Shown: positions 31,758-41,377, counted from the first letter of the stretch. The stretch: DNA of 53,930 nucleotides from UBA5232 sp964557565 (GCA_964557565.1 CAZLAH010000004.1:1-53930), one strand, 5' to 3'. Notes: a model not told the origin generated them from the letters alone. Translations and numbers: made by a program.

Positions 31758-31820
31758 CCTCTCCGTAGAGAAATCAGACTCGCATAACGCGGTCAAAATT
31801 TCATTTATTCTACGGAGAGG
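31758..31820 (+). repeat. 63-nt inverted-repeat element downstream of the cassette gene
   Basis: Perfect 12-bp arms CCTCTCCGTAGA (31758-31769) and TCTACGGAGAGG (31809-31820) flank a 39-nt loop that contains GAAAT...ATTTC. Base composition is GC-rich in an AT-rich background. It may be an RNA hairpin of the cassette transcript or a remnant of a mobile unit. No gene is seen between 31700 and 31890. Confidence 0.6.
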
Positions 31821-31851
31821 GGCAACACACTAAAAACAAATATATCTATAC

Positions 31852-31874
31852 AAATAACCGAAAGGTTATTTTTT
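31852..31874 (+). terminator. Rho-independent terminator of the cassette
   Basis: AAATAACC / GGTTATTT 8-bp stem with a GAAA tetraloop, running into a T tract (31869-31874). It closes the transcription unit that begins at about 30968. Confidence 0.82.
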
Positions 31875-31890
31875 GTTAAAATTAATAACA

Positions 31891-32502
31891 ATGGAACCAA
31901 AAGAGGATTATTACAGAATACAAAAAGAAAAAACAGAAAGAGGAGGAACAGATTTTAGATTTCCCATTTTAGCTGAACTTTGCAATGATTGGAAAAAACA
32001 AAACATACCCGTTGGGGAATTAATGGAAAGAGAAGATCTTCAAATCTTTGTAGGAGAGCCAACAGAATGGGCTTACAGTATATGGAAACAAACTGATACT
32101 ACTAAAATCACAGAAATAGCAAAACACTTTGATACTATCAGACAATATCTCCCACAAAATGAAGAAAACAAAAAACATATAGAAGGGATAAATAGTGACC
32201 TTGCAAAATTAGTAATATACAATCAAGAAGAAGGGAAGGATTATCCATTATTCATTCTTGAAAGCCAACTGATGGCACCATACACATCAGGACACATAAT
32301 AGATGGTAATCATAGACTAATATCATTGCTTAAAGAGTTAAAAGACGGAAATATTCAAGAATCAACACCAATACCAGTATGGAAATGTAAGATAGAGATA
32401 CCCCAGTTACTCGCATACAATACAATTTCTTTCTTACTTAGAGATAAAAAACCACTTTTTGAGAGATTGCATTTGTTAAAACAAAGAGTAACTATACAGT
32501 AA
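31891..32502 (+). CDS. protein with a ParB/sulfiredoxin-like motif
   Basis: A 203-residue soluble protein. The segment GHIIDGNHRLISLL (about 139-152) resembles the 'DGxHR' core of ParB/sulfiredoxin-fold domains, which bind or hydrolyse nucleoside triphosphates; the rest is not recognised. An in-frame TTG at 31873 would add six residues but lies inside the preceding terminator, so I chose the ATG at 31891. It does not look like a chromosome-partition ParB (no HTH domain). Confidence 0.62.
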   Translation: MEPKEDYYRIQKEKTERGGTDFRFPILAELCNDWKKQNIPVGELMEREDLQIFVGEPTEWAYSIWKQTDTTKITEIAKHFDTIRQYLPQNEENKKHIEGINSDLAKLVIYNQEEGKDYPLFILESQLMAPYTSGHIIDGNHRLISLLKELKDGNIQESTPIPVWKCKIEIPQLLAYNTISFLLRDKKPLFERLHLLKQRVTIQ

Positions 32503-32542
32503 CCTTCCCTTTTTCATAGAATCAATATATATTTAAGATAGT

Positions 32543-33157
32543 ATGAAAACCTTCTATCTTAAAATCCTCATCGGTATATTAATACTTTTTACAATATACC
32601 TCTCTGTTGTAAACTTCAACAAATACAACCAAAGTAAAAACTTCAAAGTTATCAATGAAAGACAAAGTATCATTCTACAATTACCTAACAGCCAATATTT
32701 AGAAATAATTGCTAAAAATGACCATTTAGAAAATGAGAATGGTTTACTAGAAAATCCTTTTAGTAGTAATACCAAAGTACAAAAGAATTCCCATTTGGAA
32801 AATTCTATCGTTAGAACCAATATAGATACTGAATACATTGAGAACAGAGAAGTAAGTACAAGATTGGTAAGAATAGTCCCAAAGGATAGTGAGAATATGA
32901 GAGTAGAGATATATGCAAATACACAGTACACATACGAAGAAAGTTTAAGATATTACATCCAACTAGACTATTCAAACAGAGTTGAATTCAAGACAGAACA
33001 AGAAAAAATATATTTTACAGACAGTGGATGTACAGTATCAGTAGTAGGAGAGGATACTAAATATTCAATATCCGAAAACAGTCAATCACTAATACTTTCT
33101 AAACAGTATGAACCTGAGGTCATATTTAAGTTCAACTTAAACATTAAGTGTAAGTAA
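32543..33157 (+). CDS. membrane-anchored hypothetical protein
   Basis: A 204-residue protein with an N-terminal signal anchor (about 5-24) and a beta-rich extracytoplasmic domain that contains two Cys near the C-terminus (SGCTV and the IKCK end), possibly a disulfide. No family recognised. It ends one base before the start of the large membrane protein gene, so it belongs to the envelope-glycan cluster. Confidence 0.65.
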   Translation: MKTFYLKILIGILILFTIYLSVVNFNKYNQSKNFKVINERQSIILQLPNSQYLEIIAKNDHLENENGLLENPFSSNTKVQKNSHLENSIVRTNIDTEYIENREVSTRLVRIVPKDSENMRVEIYANTQYTYEESLRYYIQLDYSNRVEFKTEQEKIYFTDSGCTVSVVGEDTKYSISENSQSLILSKQYEPEVIFKFNLNIKCK

Positions 33158-33158
33158 T

Positions 33159-34932
33159 ATGTTTGATATATTAGCAATAACAATAAATATTGGAGCAATA
33201 TCATACTTCATATTCTCATTAATATCAGGAGGGTTTGAATCCTTTAGTAACAATTACATATTCATTGGTTACATCATATTCTCAACANNNNNNNNNNNNN
33301 NNNNNNNNNNNNNNNNNNNNNNNNNNNNNNNNNNNNNNNNNNNNNNNNNNNNNNNNNNNNNNNNNNNNNNNNNNNNNNNNNNNNNNNGGAGACTATTCAG
33401 AGAAGATAGTTAAGGATATTCTTTCTGCAATGTTCCCAGCTATTCTTTTCACCATCTTTGTAGCGATATTCATACGAGAACCAAACTCCGTTGTTGCACT
33501 AGATTACCTGCAACACCTTACCGTAACAAACAAGATATTTTACAACGACATACTTTGTATTCTTCCTGGCCAATGCTCGAACCTTTTCCTCCAAGAAGGG
33601 TATACTACCTTTTACCATTTGATTTTGGGATATATCACAACATTCATACAAACAGATCCAATTAAAACCTTCTATGTATTGGACTTGTTGCTACCTGTTG
33701 TTTCAAGTATTCCTCTTTACTATATATTTAAGAAATATACTGCAAATACCATGTGGTCACAGTTGGGAGTTTTACTTTCTCTTCTTGTATTTGTAATGGG
33801 AGGATATGATTTCATCTTCTTCATACCACAAACATTTGCATTGCTACTTTTTTTGATGATATTCAAAGACAGAGAAATGAATTTTCCAAAGCTTCTTCTT
33901 GCAAGTGTATTACTTATCTCATCTCACTTCATCATGGGGACATTCTTTGCTGTACTTCTTTTGATCAAGTATGTAGTTGTTGACAATCTTAAAAACAGAA
34001 AAGAGGTAAAAATATATTACCTCATACTACTGCTTTCGCTTTTCTTCTTTGTACTAGCAAATATCGCAGGATTTAGTGTAGAGAAGCTCATACAGATAGA
34101 TGCAGTAAAAGTAATTGGTAGCCTAACTAATCCATATTTTCCACACAACTTAGAAACTTTCGCCCTAATACTTGGGCCAAGTTGGATATTAATTGCACTT
34201 GCATATTTTAGTAATCTTTTTGAAAAAGACACAAAGAAGTCATCACTCATCAGCATAACTTTCATTGTGATATCTACCATCTGTTACTTCCTCGCACCTA
34301 CATATGCAAACAAATTTACAATTGGGATAGGGGTCTTTTCTTCAATATTACTAATTTCTTTCCTTTCTAACTTAAACTGGAAATTCTTCCCTAAACTCTT
34401 CATATCGATTGCCTTAATAGGGATATACTTAGTTAATTTCTTCATACAGTACAACAGTTACCTAGTCTTCTACACACAAGCTGATGGAACAGTTTCTGCC
34501 ATTACAAAAGAAGATCAAGCAATTGTAGATTACCTAAATGAAAATCCTACAAACGATATGGTAATATCCGATCCATATACACAATTAATCGTTGCCTCCT
34601 TAACAAATACAGATACCCTTGAAGCACAATATATGCAATTGGATACTAGATACAATCTGTATGAATATCTCAAGGATCCGAATACAGATACATACGAGAT
34701 GTTACTTACATCTTCCAGTTTTCCTTCTAATGACAATTTTGTCATACTTTACACATCCCGATTACACAAATCCATTAATTACCAAGATGTAGCATGGATT
34801 TACAATATATATTCTTTGAGTATTAACAATACAGAGCATATAGTGGAGGTCGATGGTAAATTAGTTCAAGATCAAGAAAGAACCAAGAGAGAACCTGTAT
34901 ATATTAGTGATCATTTTGTCCTTTTTAAATAG
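33159..34932 (+). CDS. multi-pass membrane protein, probable GT-C-type glycosyltransferase (interrupted by N gap)
   Basis: The 43 codons before the gap and 514 codons after it are each open and hydrophobic, and there is no other start or stop at the gap, so I read one gene. The frame does not run through 100 N, so the true gap length is not 100. After the gap about ten membrane helices are followed by an extracytoplasmic tail (about the last 150 residues). The segment VALDYLQHLTVTNKIFYND after the first post-gap helix places acidic residues in the first outer loop, as in GT-C transferases that use lipid-linked sugars. No exact family is assigned. A two-domain glycosyltransferase gene follows after 11 nt. 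Confidence 0.6.
33288..33387. other. assembly gap (100 N)
   Basis: Run of 100 N inside the membrane protein gene. Flanking sequences do not match each other, so real sequence is missing; 100 is a placeholder and the reading frame requires another length. Confidence 0.98.
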
Positions 34933-34943
34933 TACTGCCTGAA

Positions 34944-37045
34944 ATGAAGAAAAAAAAATCAAAACAATATGAATTAATATCTGTATCACATTTCTTCCCA
35001 CCGAAGATAGGGGGGTTGGAAAAAATGGCATACAATCTCACAGAGGGNNNNNNNNNNNNNNNNNNNNNNNNNNNNNNNNNNNNNNNNNNNNNNNNNNNNN
35101 NNNNNNNNNNNNNNNNNNNNNNNNNNNNNNNNNNNNNNNNNNNNNNNTCTTCCCACCGAAGATAGGGGGGTTGGAAAAAATGGCATACAATCTCACAGAG
35201 GGAATCTCTGAGAAAGGTCTTAAAAGCATTGCACTATTTAGTTCTCCAAGGAGATATTTTGAAAAAGCACAAGATTTCCATCGCTTAAGTTTCAAAACAT
35301 TCAACATATTCAATGGTACATATCCACTCTTTGGTCTTTCATTTCTCTTTTCCATATTAAATATTCTTCTCAAAAACCCTAATGCAAAAGTATTAATTCA
35401 TAGTAGACACCTTACTAGTAGTCTTCTTACAGCATATGCATGTTCTCTAACCAAACACCCATATACTGTAATTGAACACAATGCAGGACCAATATTTCTT
35501 AATTCCAAATTTGCGACATCAATTGTAAACTGGCTAGACCAGAATATATTTGGATTTGTACTTGAAAACTCTGAAGATATATTAGCGGTGTCAAATAACG
35601 GTAAGGAATGGATCAGTAAGAATTTCAAGATACCAAAAGAAAGAATCGATGTCATATACAATTCGTTCGACACTGATTTCAATACTAGATTAATATCAAA
35701 AAAAGAGGATATTGTCGTTTTTGCTAGTAAATGGATAACTGTAAAAGATCCAAATACAACATTCTTGGCTTACAAGATATTGGCAAAGAGATATCCCAAA
35801 TGGAGATTTGTCATAGCAGGGGAGGGGAAGGACCTAAACTACAATGAGAAAGAATTACCACAAAACATCACAGTAATTAATAGATTACTTAAACAAAAAG
35901 AACTTTTTGATTTGCTAAAAAAATCAAAAATATATATCAATTCTTCTTTGAGTGAAGGCTTAGCTTTAGGAATACTAGAAGCAATATCTTTTGGGAATAT
36001 CCCAGTAATATCTGATGCCAAGAGTAATATTGAAATAGCGAAGATATTGGGTACAAAAGAATTTACCTTTAATATCGGAAACGAGAGAGAGCTAGCTCAG
36101 ATTATCGAAAAAGCCATCTACAGATCTAGAAGTGAAAAATATGTAAAAGATCTCATAGCTAAAAACAAGGAAATATTCTCAAAAGAGAAAATGATTGAGA
36201 CTTACTACTCAAGATTACTTCCAAGACATCACAGAAATACCGAGGGAACAAAGCTTTCCATAGTAATGCCTGTATACAATGAAGAGAAAACAATATCTAA
36301 AATACTTGAGAAGATTTTCCTTCTTAAGCTACCTTCAAACACAAAAAAGGAAGTAATCATAGTTAATGATCATTCAACAGATGATACACCTCAGATGATT
36401 GAAGATTTCGTGAAGAAGAATAAATCAAAGGATATTGAATATGTGATTCTTGAGAACAGAAGGAATTTAGGTAAGTCACAGAGTGTTAAGAAGGGAGTAT
36501 TAGCAAGTACAGGAGACTATGTAGTAACTCAGGATGCTGACTTAGAATACAAGCCAAAAGACTTAATCTCTTTCTTAGATGTTTTTGCTAAGCATACTTT
36601 TGTAGATGCAATCTATGGGAACAGATTTAATTACAAAAATAGATTTAGCAATATTGTACATAGTTTTGGGAATAGGTTTTTGACATTCATATCAAATATA
36701 TTCACAGGGCCTAAGGGTTTTGCACCAAATGATATGGAGACATGTTACAAGATGGTTAGAGGAGAGATCATGCGAACATTGTTTAAAACTCTTGAATCAA
36801 AGAGTAATTTTGGTTTAGAACCAGAGGTTACTGCGAAGTTAGTGAGATACAGGAAACCAAATGGTAGGAGATTACGATTTAAGCAGGTTGATATATATTA
36901 CAAACCAAGAACTATATCACAAGGTAAGAAGATGAGATGGTTTAAACATGGTTTTGAAGCATTGTTAGAGATATTATATTTTAATACTACACCTTTTACA
37001 GTAGAGGAGAGAGTTATGGGGAAGGTTACTAAACGACAGTTTTAG
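34944..37045 (+). CDS. two-domain glycosyltransferase (GT4 + GT2 fusion), split by a false N gap
   Basis: The first 104 nt precede an N run; merging the 55-nt duplicate on both sides restores one frame of 648 codons starting MKKKKSKQYELISVSHFFPP. The N-terminal half (to about residue 360) is a GT-B/GT4 enzyme: GGLEKMAYNL donor-side loop and SEGLALGILEAISFG (the EX7E motif). The C-terminal half is a GT2 enzyme: LSIVMPVYNEEKTI, VNDHSTDDT, and TQDADLEY as the DxD-type metal site, resembling polyprenyl-phosphate sugar transferases. The fusion probably adds sugars to a lipid-linked or cell-surface glycan with the upstream membrane protein. Confidence 0.85.
34993..35202. other. false scaffold gap flanked by an exact 55-bp duplication
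   Basis: Bases 34993-35047 and 35148-35202 are identical, and 35048-35147 are N. Both copies encode the same peptide FPPKIGGLEKMAYNLTEG. Two contigs overlapping by 55 bases were joined with a 100-N spacer instead of being merged. Confidence 0.93.
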
Positions 37046-37159
37046 AGAAGTAATATTTCTTGACAATTTCTCTTTAAAAAGTTAATTTATATATTAAAGA
37101 ATCTGCCTACTTAATATCCCAATATTGGTAGACAAATATAAGTTTACATCTATACATCA

Positions 37160-39181
37160 ATGGGAGATATCGAAGATTTTAAAGAGAAAGTACAAGGGTC
37201 AGACTATGATAATATGAAGAATGGTCATGAAATATATAATTCTCCAAATGGTATGAGGTTTAATATAAAGGATCAGGAAGGGGCAGAATTAGTTGCAGGG
37301 AAGGCACCTTCTCATGATGATGCTTTAAAAACAAATGAACAAGCAAATAATGGGATGAATGTTCTTCAACCTATGTCTGAAGGTGGGCAAGACTTCTTCG
37401 ATAGAGAACAAGGCATTGCTGATAATGCTAAGAAAGATGCTGCTCACCAAGAAGCTCTGGATTCAAATGCTAAAGCAAATGAAGGTACAAATGTCCTTCA
37501 ACCTATGTCTGAAGGTGCTCAAGACTTCTTCGATAGAGAACAAGGCATTGCTGATAATGCTAAGAAAGATGCTGCTCACCAAGAAGCTCTGGATTCAAAT
37601 GCTAAAGCAAATGAAGGTACAAATGTCCTTCAACCTATGTCTCCAAATGCACAAGACTTTTTTAGTAGAGAGCAAGGTCTTGTTGATGAAGCTAAATTGT
37701 TAAATGAAGAATCAAAAGAATTTGTAGAGAACAGATTAGAAGATCTAGACCCTGAGAAGCCAGAGGTAAATGAAGATCCAGTTATTGAAAGATTAAAAAG
37801 TGAGAATACAAAACTAAAAGCGATGCTTGAAGAAAACAAAAAATATATTGGAGATTTAAAAGCTGATGTTACAAAACTTTCAAACGAGTTAACTCTTCTC
37901 ATGGAGCAAATCAATAGTGAAGGAGAGAATAATAGTCCATCTGAAGAAATCCTTTCTACAGATGATGTTTTGTCAGTAGAAGGAGAAGTAATCGGAAATG
38001 AAACAAAAAAAGAGATACCACTTCCTACAGAACCAAATATCATCAATGGCCAATTCGAAGAGGAACCTGTTACACCTCCAACACAAGAAGCAAATGTACA
38101 AAGTACTCAACAATCTTCTGAAGGTTCAGATGCTAGAGTAGCAGAATTGGAAGCTCAACTTAGAGAATTAAGAGGTGAGAATACACCAGAACAAAGATCT
38201 GCTGCATTGGCTGCAGAAATATTAAAACTTGAAGAGAAGTTACAAGAAGAGGGGAGTCTTACAGATGCTGAAAAGGTCAGATATATTGAATTAACTATGG
38301 AAAAGAAAGATATAGATAAAGGATTAGTACAAGCAGGAATAGAAAACAACAAAAGTACAGAGAGGAAAGAAAAACTCATTAAAAGGATAGCTTTCGTTGC
38401 AGGAGCCGGTTTGGCATTAGCAACACCAGCCGTAGGTGTCGCAGCAATAGTCGCGGTAACTTTAGGTGGTAGATTTGTTGGGAATACTGTTAAAAAAGCT
38501 TCAAACAACTTAATGAGTAAATCTACTTCTCTCAAATATGAATCAAGAAAAGAAAAGACTCTTCAAGAATTAAATGAATTAGACAAGAAGATAAAGAGAA
38601 ATGAATGGTGGAGTAAGAGATTGGGTGAAGCTTCTGCAGTAATAATTGGAGGATCTACAGGATATGGAATAGGTTCTACATTCCAAAGCATATTTGGATG
38701 GGGAGCTAGTTCAGCATCTGTAGCTCCAGATACAAACTCGCCAATAGATCTGACAAGTCAAACATCAGTATCACACTCTCCAGTAGTACCAGAAGGTAGT
38801 ATAGAATTACCAACAGGAACTGGTGGTGCAGAAACTCTTAATGAAGGTGTACTTGTAAACAACGGAAGAATAGACCTACCTGGTAGTGCATGGAACGGTA
38901 ACTTAGCACAAACAAATGCACAAGACGTATTACAAGGAGGAGCATTAAACCCTTCTAATTACACAGGAGGAATACACGAGATGGCACCCAATTTCTTAGA
39001 AAGAGATTTGATTGCAAATGGTATAACTAGACCTGAATTAATGAATAATCTTGATACTTCACAAATACATCAATTGCTAAACAGATATTTTTCAGCAGTC
39101 CAAGGAGGTAATACACAACCAGATTTAGCACAGATATTGGAAAGCATAAAACCGGGAGTATCTGAAGCATTAATTAAGTAA
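37160..39181 (+). CDS. large repeat/coiled-coil protein with central hydrophobic segment
   Basis: A 673-residue protein, not recognised. Order: N-terminal hydrophilic part; two full and two partial copies of a 44-residue repeat containing AQDFFDREQGIADNAKKDAA (about 52-178); an acidic linker; a coiled coil with ERLKSENTKLKAML heptads (about 210-260); another coiled coil (about 325-410); a small-residue-rich hydrophobic segment (about 412-445) and a second Gly/Ser-rich hydrophobic stretch (about 490-520); then a Ser/Asn/Gly-rich C-terminus. There is no signal peptide. The layout suggests a membrane-associated scaffold. The next gene encodes a small acidic helical protein. Confidence 0.75.
   Translation: MGDIEDFKEKVQGSDYDNMKNGHEIYNSPNGMRFNIKDQEGAELVAGKAPSHDDALKTNEQANNGMNVLQPMSEGGQDFFDREQGIADNAKKDAAHQEALDSNAKANEGTNVLQPMSEGAQDFFDREQGIADNAKKDAAHQEALDSNAKANEGTNVLQPMSPNAQDFFSREQGLVDEAKLLNEESKEFVENRLEDLDPEKPEVNEDPVIERLKSENTKLKAMLEENKKYIGDLKADVTKLSNELTLLMEQINSEGENNSPSEEILSTDDVLSVEGEVIGNETKKEIPLPTEPNIINGQFEEEPVTPPTQEANVQSTQQSSEGSDARVAELEAQLRELRGENTPEQRSAALAAEILKLEEKLQEEGSLTDAEKVRYIELTMEKKDIDKGLVQAGIENNKSTERKEKLIKRIAFVAGAGLALATPAVGVAAIVAVTLGGRFVGNTVKKASNNLMSKSTSLKYESRKEKTLQELNELDKKIKRNEWWSKRLGEASAVIIGGSTGYGIGSTFQSIFGWGASSASVAPDTNSPIDLTSQTSVSHSPVVPEGSIELPTGTGGAETLNEGVLVNNGRIDLPGSAWNGNLAQTNAQDVLQGGALNPSNYTGGIHEMAPNFLERDLIANGITRPELMNNLDTSQIHQLLNRYFSAVQGGNTQPDLAQILESIKPGVSEALIK
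37316..37693 (+). repeat. 132-bp in-frame tandem repeat
   Basis: Full copies at 37382-37513 and 37514-37645 differ only in the second and last codons; a half copy precedes them (37316-37381) and a partial, more diverged copy follows (to about 37693). The 44-codon unit keeps the frame. Near identity suggests recent slippage or recombination, and the copy number may be collapsed in the assembly. Confidence 0.92.
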
Positions 39182-39216
39182 ATATTTTAGATTTTAATTA
39201 AACAATATACACTGCC

Positions 39217-39624
39217 ATGAAAGAAGAGATAATAGCTAAAATAAAAGCAATGGGCGTCGGAGATCAAGAAGCAGAAGAATTTTTCAACGTTGTCTCTGAA
39301 GAAGTATTAGAGATACTCTTTGAAGATCTTGCAGAAAAATCATCAGATGAAGAACTCACCGTTATTGAAAACAGATTAAGAGAATCTAAATCTACAGAAC
39401 ATTTTGAAACAATGATAAATGAAATAGCTGTAACAGTATATGGAGAAGATTCTAAAAAAGAGATAGAGAATATATATAATGATTTACTAGAATCATTTAA
39501 AAAGAATATTGAAGAAGCAAAAGCATTAATAGATAGAGCAAACAATGGAGATGTAGATGCACAACAATTACTTGAGAAAGCTAAGAGTACAGATACATAC
39601 AAAAATATAACAGGAGAAATGTAA
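39217..39624 (+). CDS. small acidic helical hypothetical protein (DUF5663-like?)
   Basis: A 135-residue acidic protein, predicted almost all helix. The N-terminal 70 residues (KIKAMGVGDQEAEEFFNVV onward) recall small CPR proteins annotated as DUF5663, but I am not certain. It lies 35 nt after the repeat protein and ends 1 nt before the convergent recombinase stop. Confidence 0.6.
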   Translation: MKEEIIAKIKAMGVGDQEAEEFFNVVSEEVLEILFEDLAEKSSDEELTVIENRLRESKSTEHFETMINEIAVTVYGEDSKKEIENIYNDLLESFKKNIEEAKALIDRANNGDVDAQQLLEKAKSTDTYKNITGEM

Positions 39625-39625
39625 T

Positions 39626-40987
39626 CTACTTTAGTGGATGGTTCTTCCTTACAGTTTCTTCAGCAAACTTTTCACTGGCATGTACATACTTAGTCGTTGT
39701 ATTTAAACTCTCGTGACCAAGTAGAACTTGTAATGCAACAGGACTAGCACCTTCCTCAGCAAGATACGTTGCAAAACCATGCCTTAAACTATGTGCAGAC
39801 GTAGGTATCTGTATTCCTAATTTCCTTCTATATATTGCTATCCTTTCTTGAAAATAGTTTGTAGATATCCTAGATTTAGGTTTCCCAGATCTAATACCAG
39901 AGAAAGGAATGAATAGAGCAGGGGAGTCAAATTTATTTAGATAGCCTGTTTCTCTAAACTTCTCAACCAATTTAATATACTTCCTATTCCCCTTATCAAA
40001 TATTTCCAAATTTAACTCAGAACTATCCTCTGGCTCAGAGGTTTCACGCTCAGTATCTAATTCTCCTACAGAAGTAATTTCATCTTCTTTCTCCTCATCA
40101 GAGAATGCATACCTCAATCTTATCTTCAAATAGTGATTTAACCAATCCAAAGATCTAGATGTTAAATACACCAATCGTTCTTTCTTTCCCTTACCAATGA
40201 TATATATCTTACCTTCCGCATTTATCTGCTCCAAATCCAGATTAATCAACTCAGAAATACGCATACCTGTTGCAAAAAGAACCTCTAACATACACCTGTT
40301 CCTTAATGCTATCCTTTCATCAGTCTCAAATTCTGTAGGACACTCAATTAACTTAGTTAAATCATCTAACGTAGCTACTTTCTTCATCCTTTTCTCAGAC
40401 TTCATCATATCAATAGCGTCTGGAGGTAATGGGATATCTAAATCCCAACTAATTCTAAATTTAAGAAAAGATCTTAAAGCTGAAAGCATTCTATTTATAC
40501 TTCTTGAATCCAAACCAGATCCATTTCTAGAAGAACTATTCACAGGTCTATCATATATACCCAAACTTCCATACACCTTACCATACAGAGCACTCAAGAA
40601 ATCACTCTCAAACATTTCCTTACCTTTTTTACCTTCAACCTTCGTCTCCAAAGGCCCACTTATACCATCTTCAGTTTTCTCCTGCCTTAAATCGCCCCTA
40701 GGAGCCTCGGTATTACCTAATGCCTGTATACCAACACTTTTGGCACACTCATGCCTAATTCTATCCAAATCTTTAAGATGTTCACCTGCAATTAAGTACC
40801 CTTTGAACCCACTAATATCCTTTTTACTTACTTTCATGAAATCAACATTCCTGAAGTACAAAAACACAGCAAATATACAAAGATCTCTTGCATAGTTTAA
40901 TATCGTTTGAGGACTGTAGTTGTTGTTCTGCAAAGATATGAGGTAGTCATCCTGATCATTAAGCTTTGGAAAATCATTCTTTTTCAT
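39626..40987 (-). CDS. xerC: Xer-type tyrosine recombinase with two insertions
   Basis: A 453-residue integrase-family enzyme; Xer proteins usually have about 300. The catalytic set is complete: R243 (GMRISEL), Lys near 269 (GKGKKERL), H399 and R402 (HSLRHGFA), H425 (LLGHESL) and nucleophile Y434. Insertions of roughly 85 residues (about 75-160) in the core-binding domain and 50 residues (about 296-345) in the catalytic domain explain the length. It is the only recombinase in the window, so it probably resolves chromosome dimers alone; XerC versus XerD cannot be told. A candidate dif site lies 200 bp upstream. Confidence 0.87.
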   Translation of the reverse strand: MKKNDFPKLNDQDDYLISLQNNNYSPQTILNYARDLCIFAVFLYFRNVDFMKVSKKDISGFKGYLIAGEHLKDLDRIRHECAKSVGIQALGNTEAPRGDLRQEKTEDGISGPLETKVEGKKGKEMFESDFLSALYGKVYGSLGIYDRPVNSSSRNGSGLDSRSINRMLSALRSFLKFRISWDLDIPLPPDAIDMMKSEKRMKKVATLDDLTKLIECPTEFETDERIALRNRCMLEVLFATGMRISELINLDLEQINAEGKIYIIGKGKKERLVYLTSRSLDWLNHYLKIRLRYAFSDEEKEDEITSVGELDTERETSEPEDSSELNLEIFDKGNRKYIKLVEKFRETGYLNKFDSPALFIPFSGIRSGKPKSRISTNYFQERIAIYRRKLGIQIPTSAHSLRHGFATYLAEEGASPVALQVLLGHESLNTTTKYVHASEKFAEETVRKNHPLK

Positions 40988-41188
40988 AATTAATATTACT
41001 ACATATTGAAAAATTTAAATATTGGAGTAGGGGAAGTCAGAAATTTCAAGGGTAGAAGAAAAGAGAAAAAGGAATTTAAAGAAGGGTTAAATATAAATAG
41101 AAATGTATATATGAAAAATGATTGAAACATATATTGTAAGGTTAAAATTCAAATAAATTCTAGAGTTACAAGAGTTCTATACACGTTC

Positions 41189-41216
41189 ACCGCATATAAG
41201 GATGATTATACTCGGT
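41189..41216 (+). other. dif: candidate dif / Xer recombination site
   Basis: 28 bp with dif architecture: left 11-bp arm ACCGCATATAA, 6-bp centre GGATGA, right 11-bp arm TTATACTCGGT. The arms are inverted repeats at 9 of 11 positions, with the inner ATAA...TTAT steps seen in bacterial dif sites. It is located 201 bp upstream of the Xer gene start. Pattern evidence only. Confidence 0.5.
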
Positions 41217-41377
41217 AGTATATTTTAGAATCATAACATATTTATGTCAAGGGTAGGACTACTCCATGATGTACACACACATGAGTTAATATATGAAATT
41301 TAATTTTCTTCCTTTCCTATTCTTTCTGAATATATTTTTAAAATAGGATATACATTAGCAAGCAGTTGTCCACATTG

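Noticed and set aside
31758..31820. Insertion sequence or integron attC site
   Set aside because: No transposase or integron integrase and no target duplication; the element is too short and lacks the attC box pattern.
31873..31890. TTG start for the ParB-like-fold gene
   Set aside because: It falls inside the T tract of the preceding terminator; the ATG at 31891 is better placed.
34993..35202. Biological direct repeat
   Set aside because: Exact 55-bp copies on both sides of an N run with a frame that closes on merging are best explained by unmerged contig overlap.
37316..37693. CRISPR array
   Set aside because: Units are 132 bp, contiguous and in frame within a coding sequence, without unique spacers or cas genes.
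37359..37703. 114-residue overlapping frame in the repeat region
   Set aside because: It is an out-of-frame shadow created by the tandem repeat.
41366..41374. Replication origin with a DnaA box
   Set aside because: Only one imperfect box (TTGTCCACA) and no dnaA, dnaN or box cluster; chance is likely in an AT-rich region.
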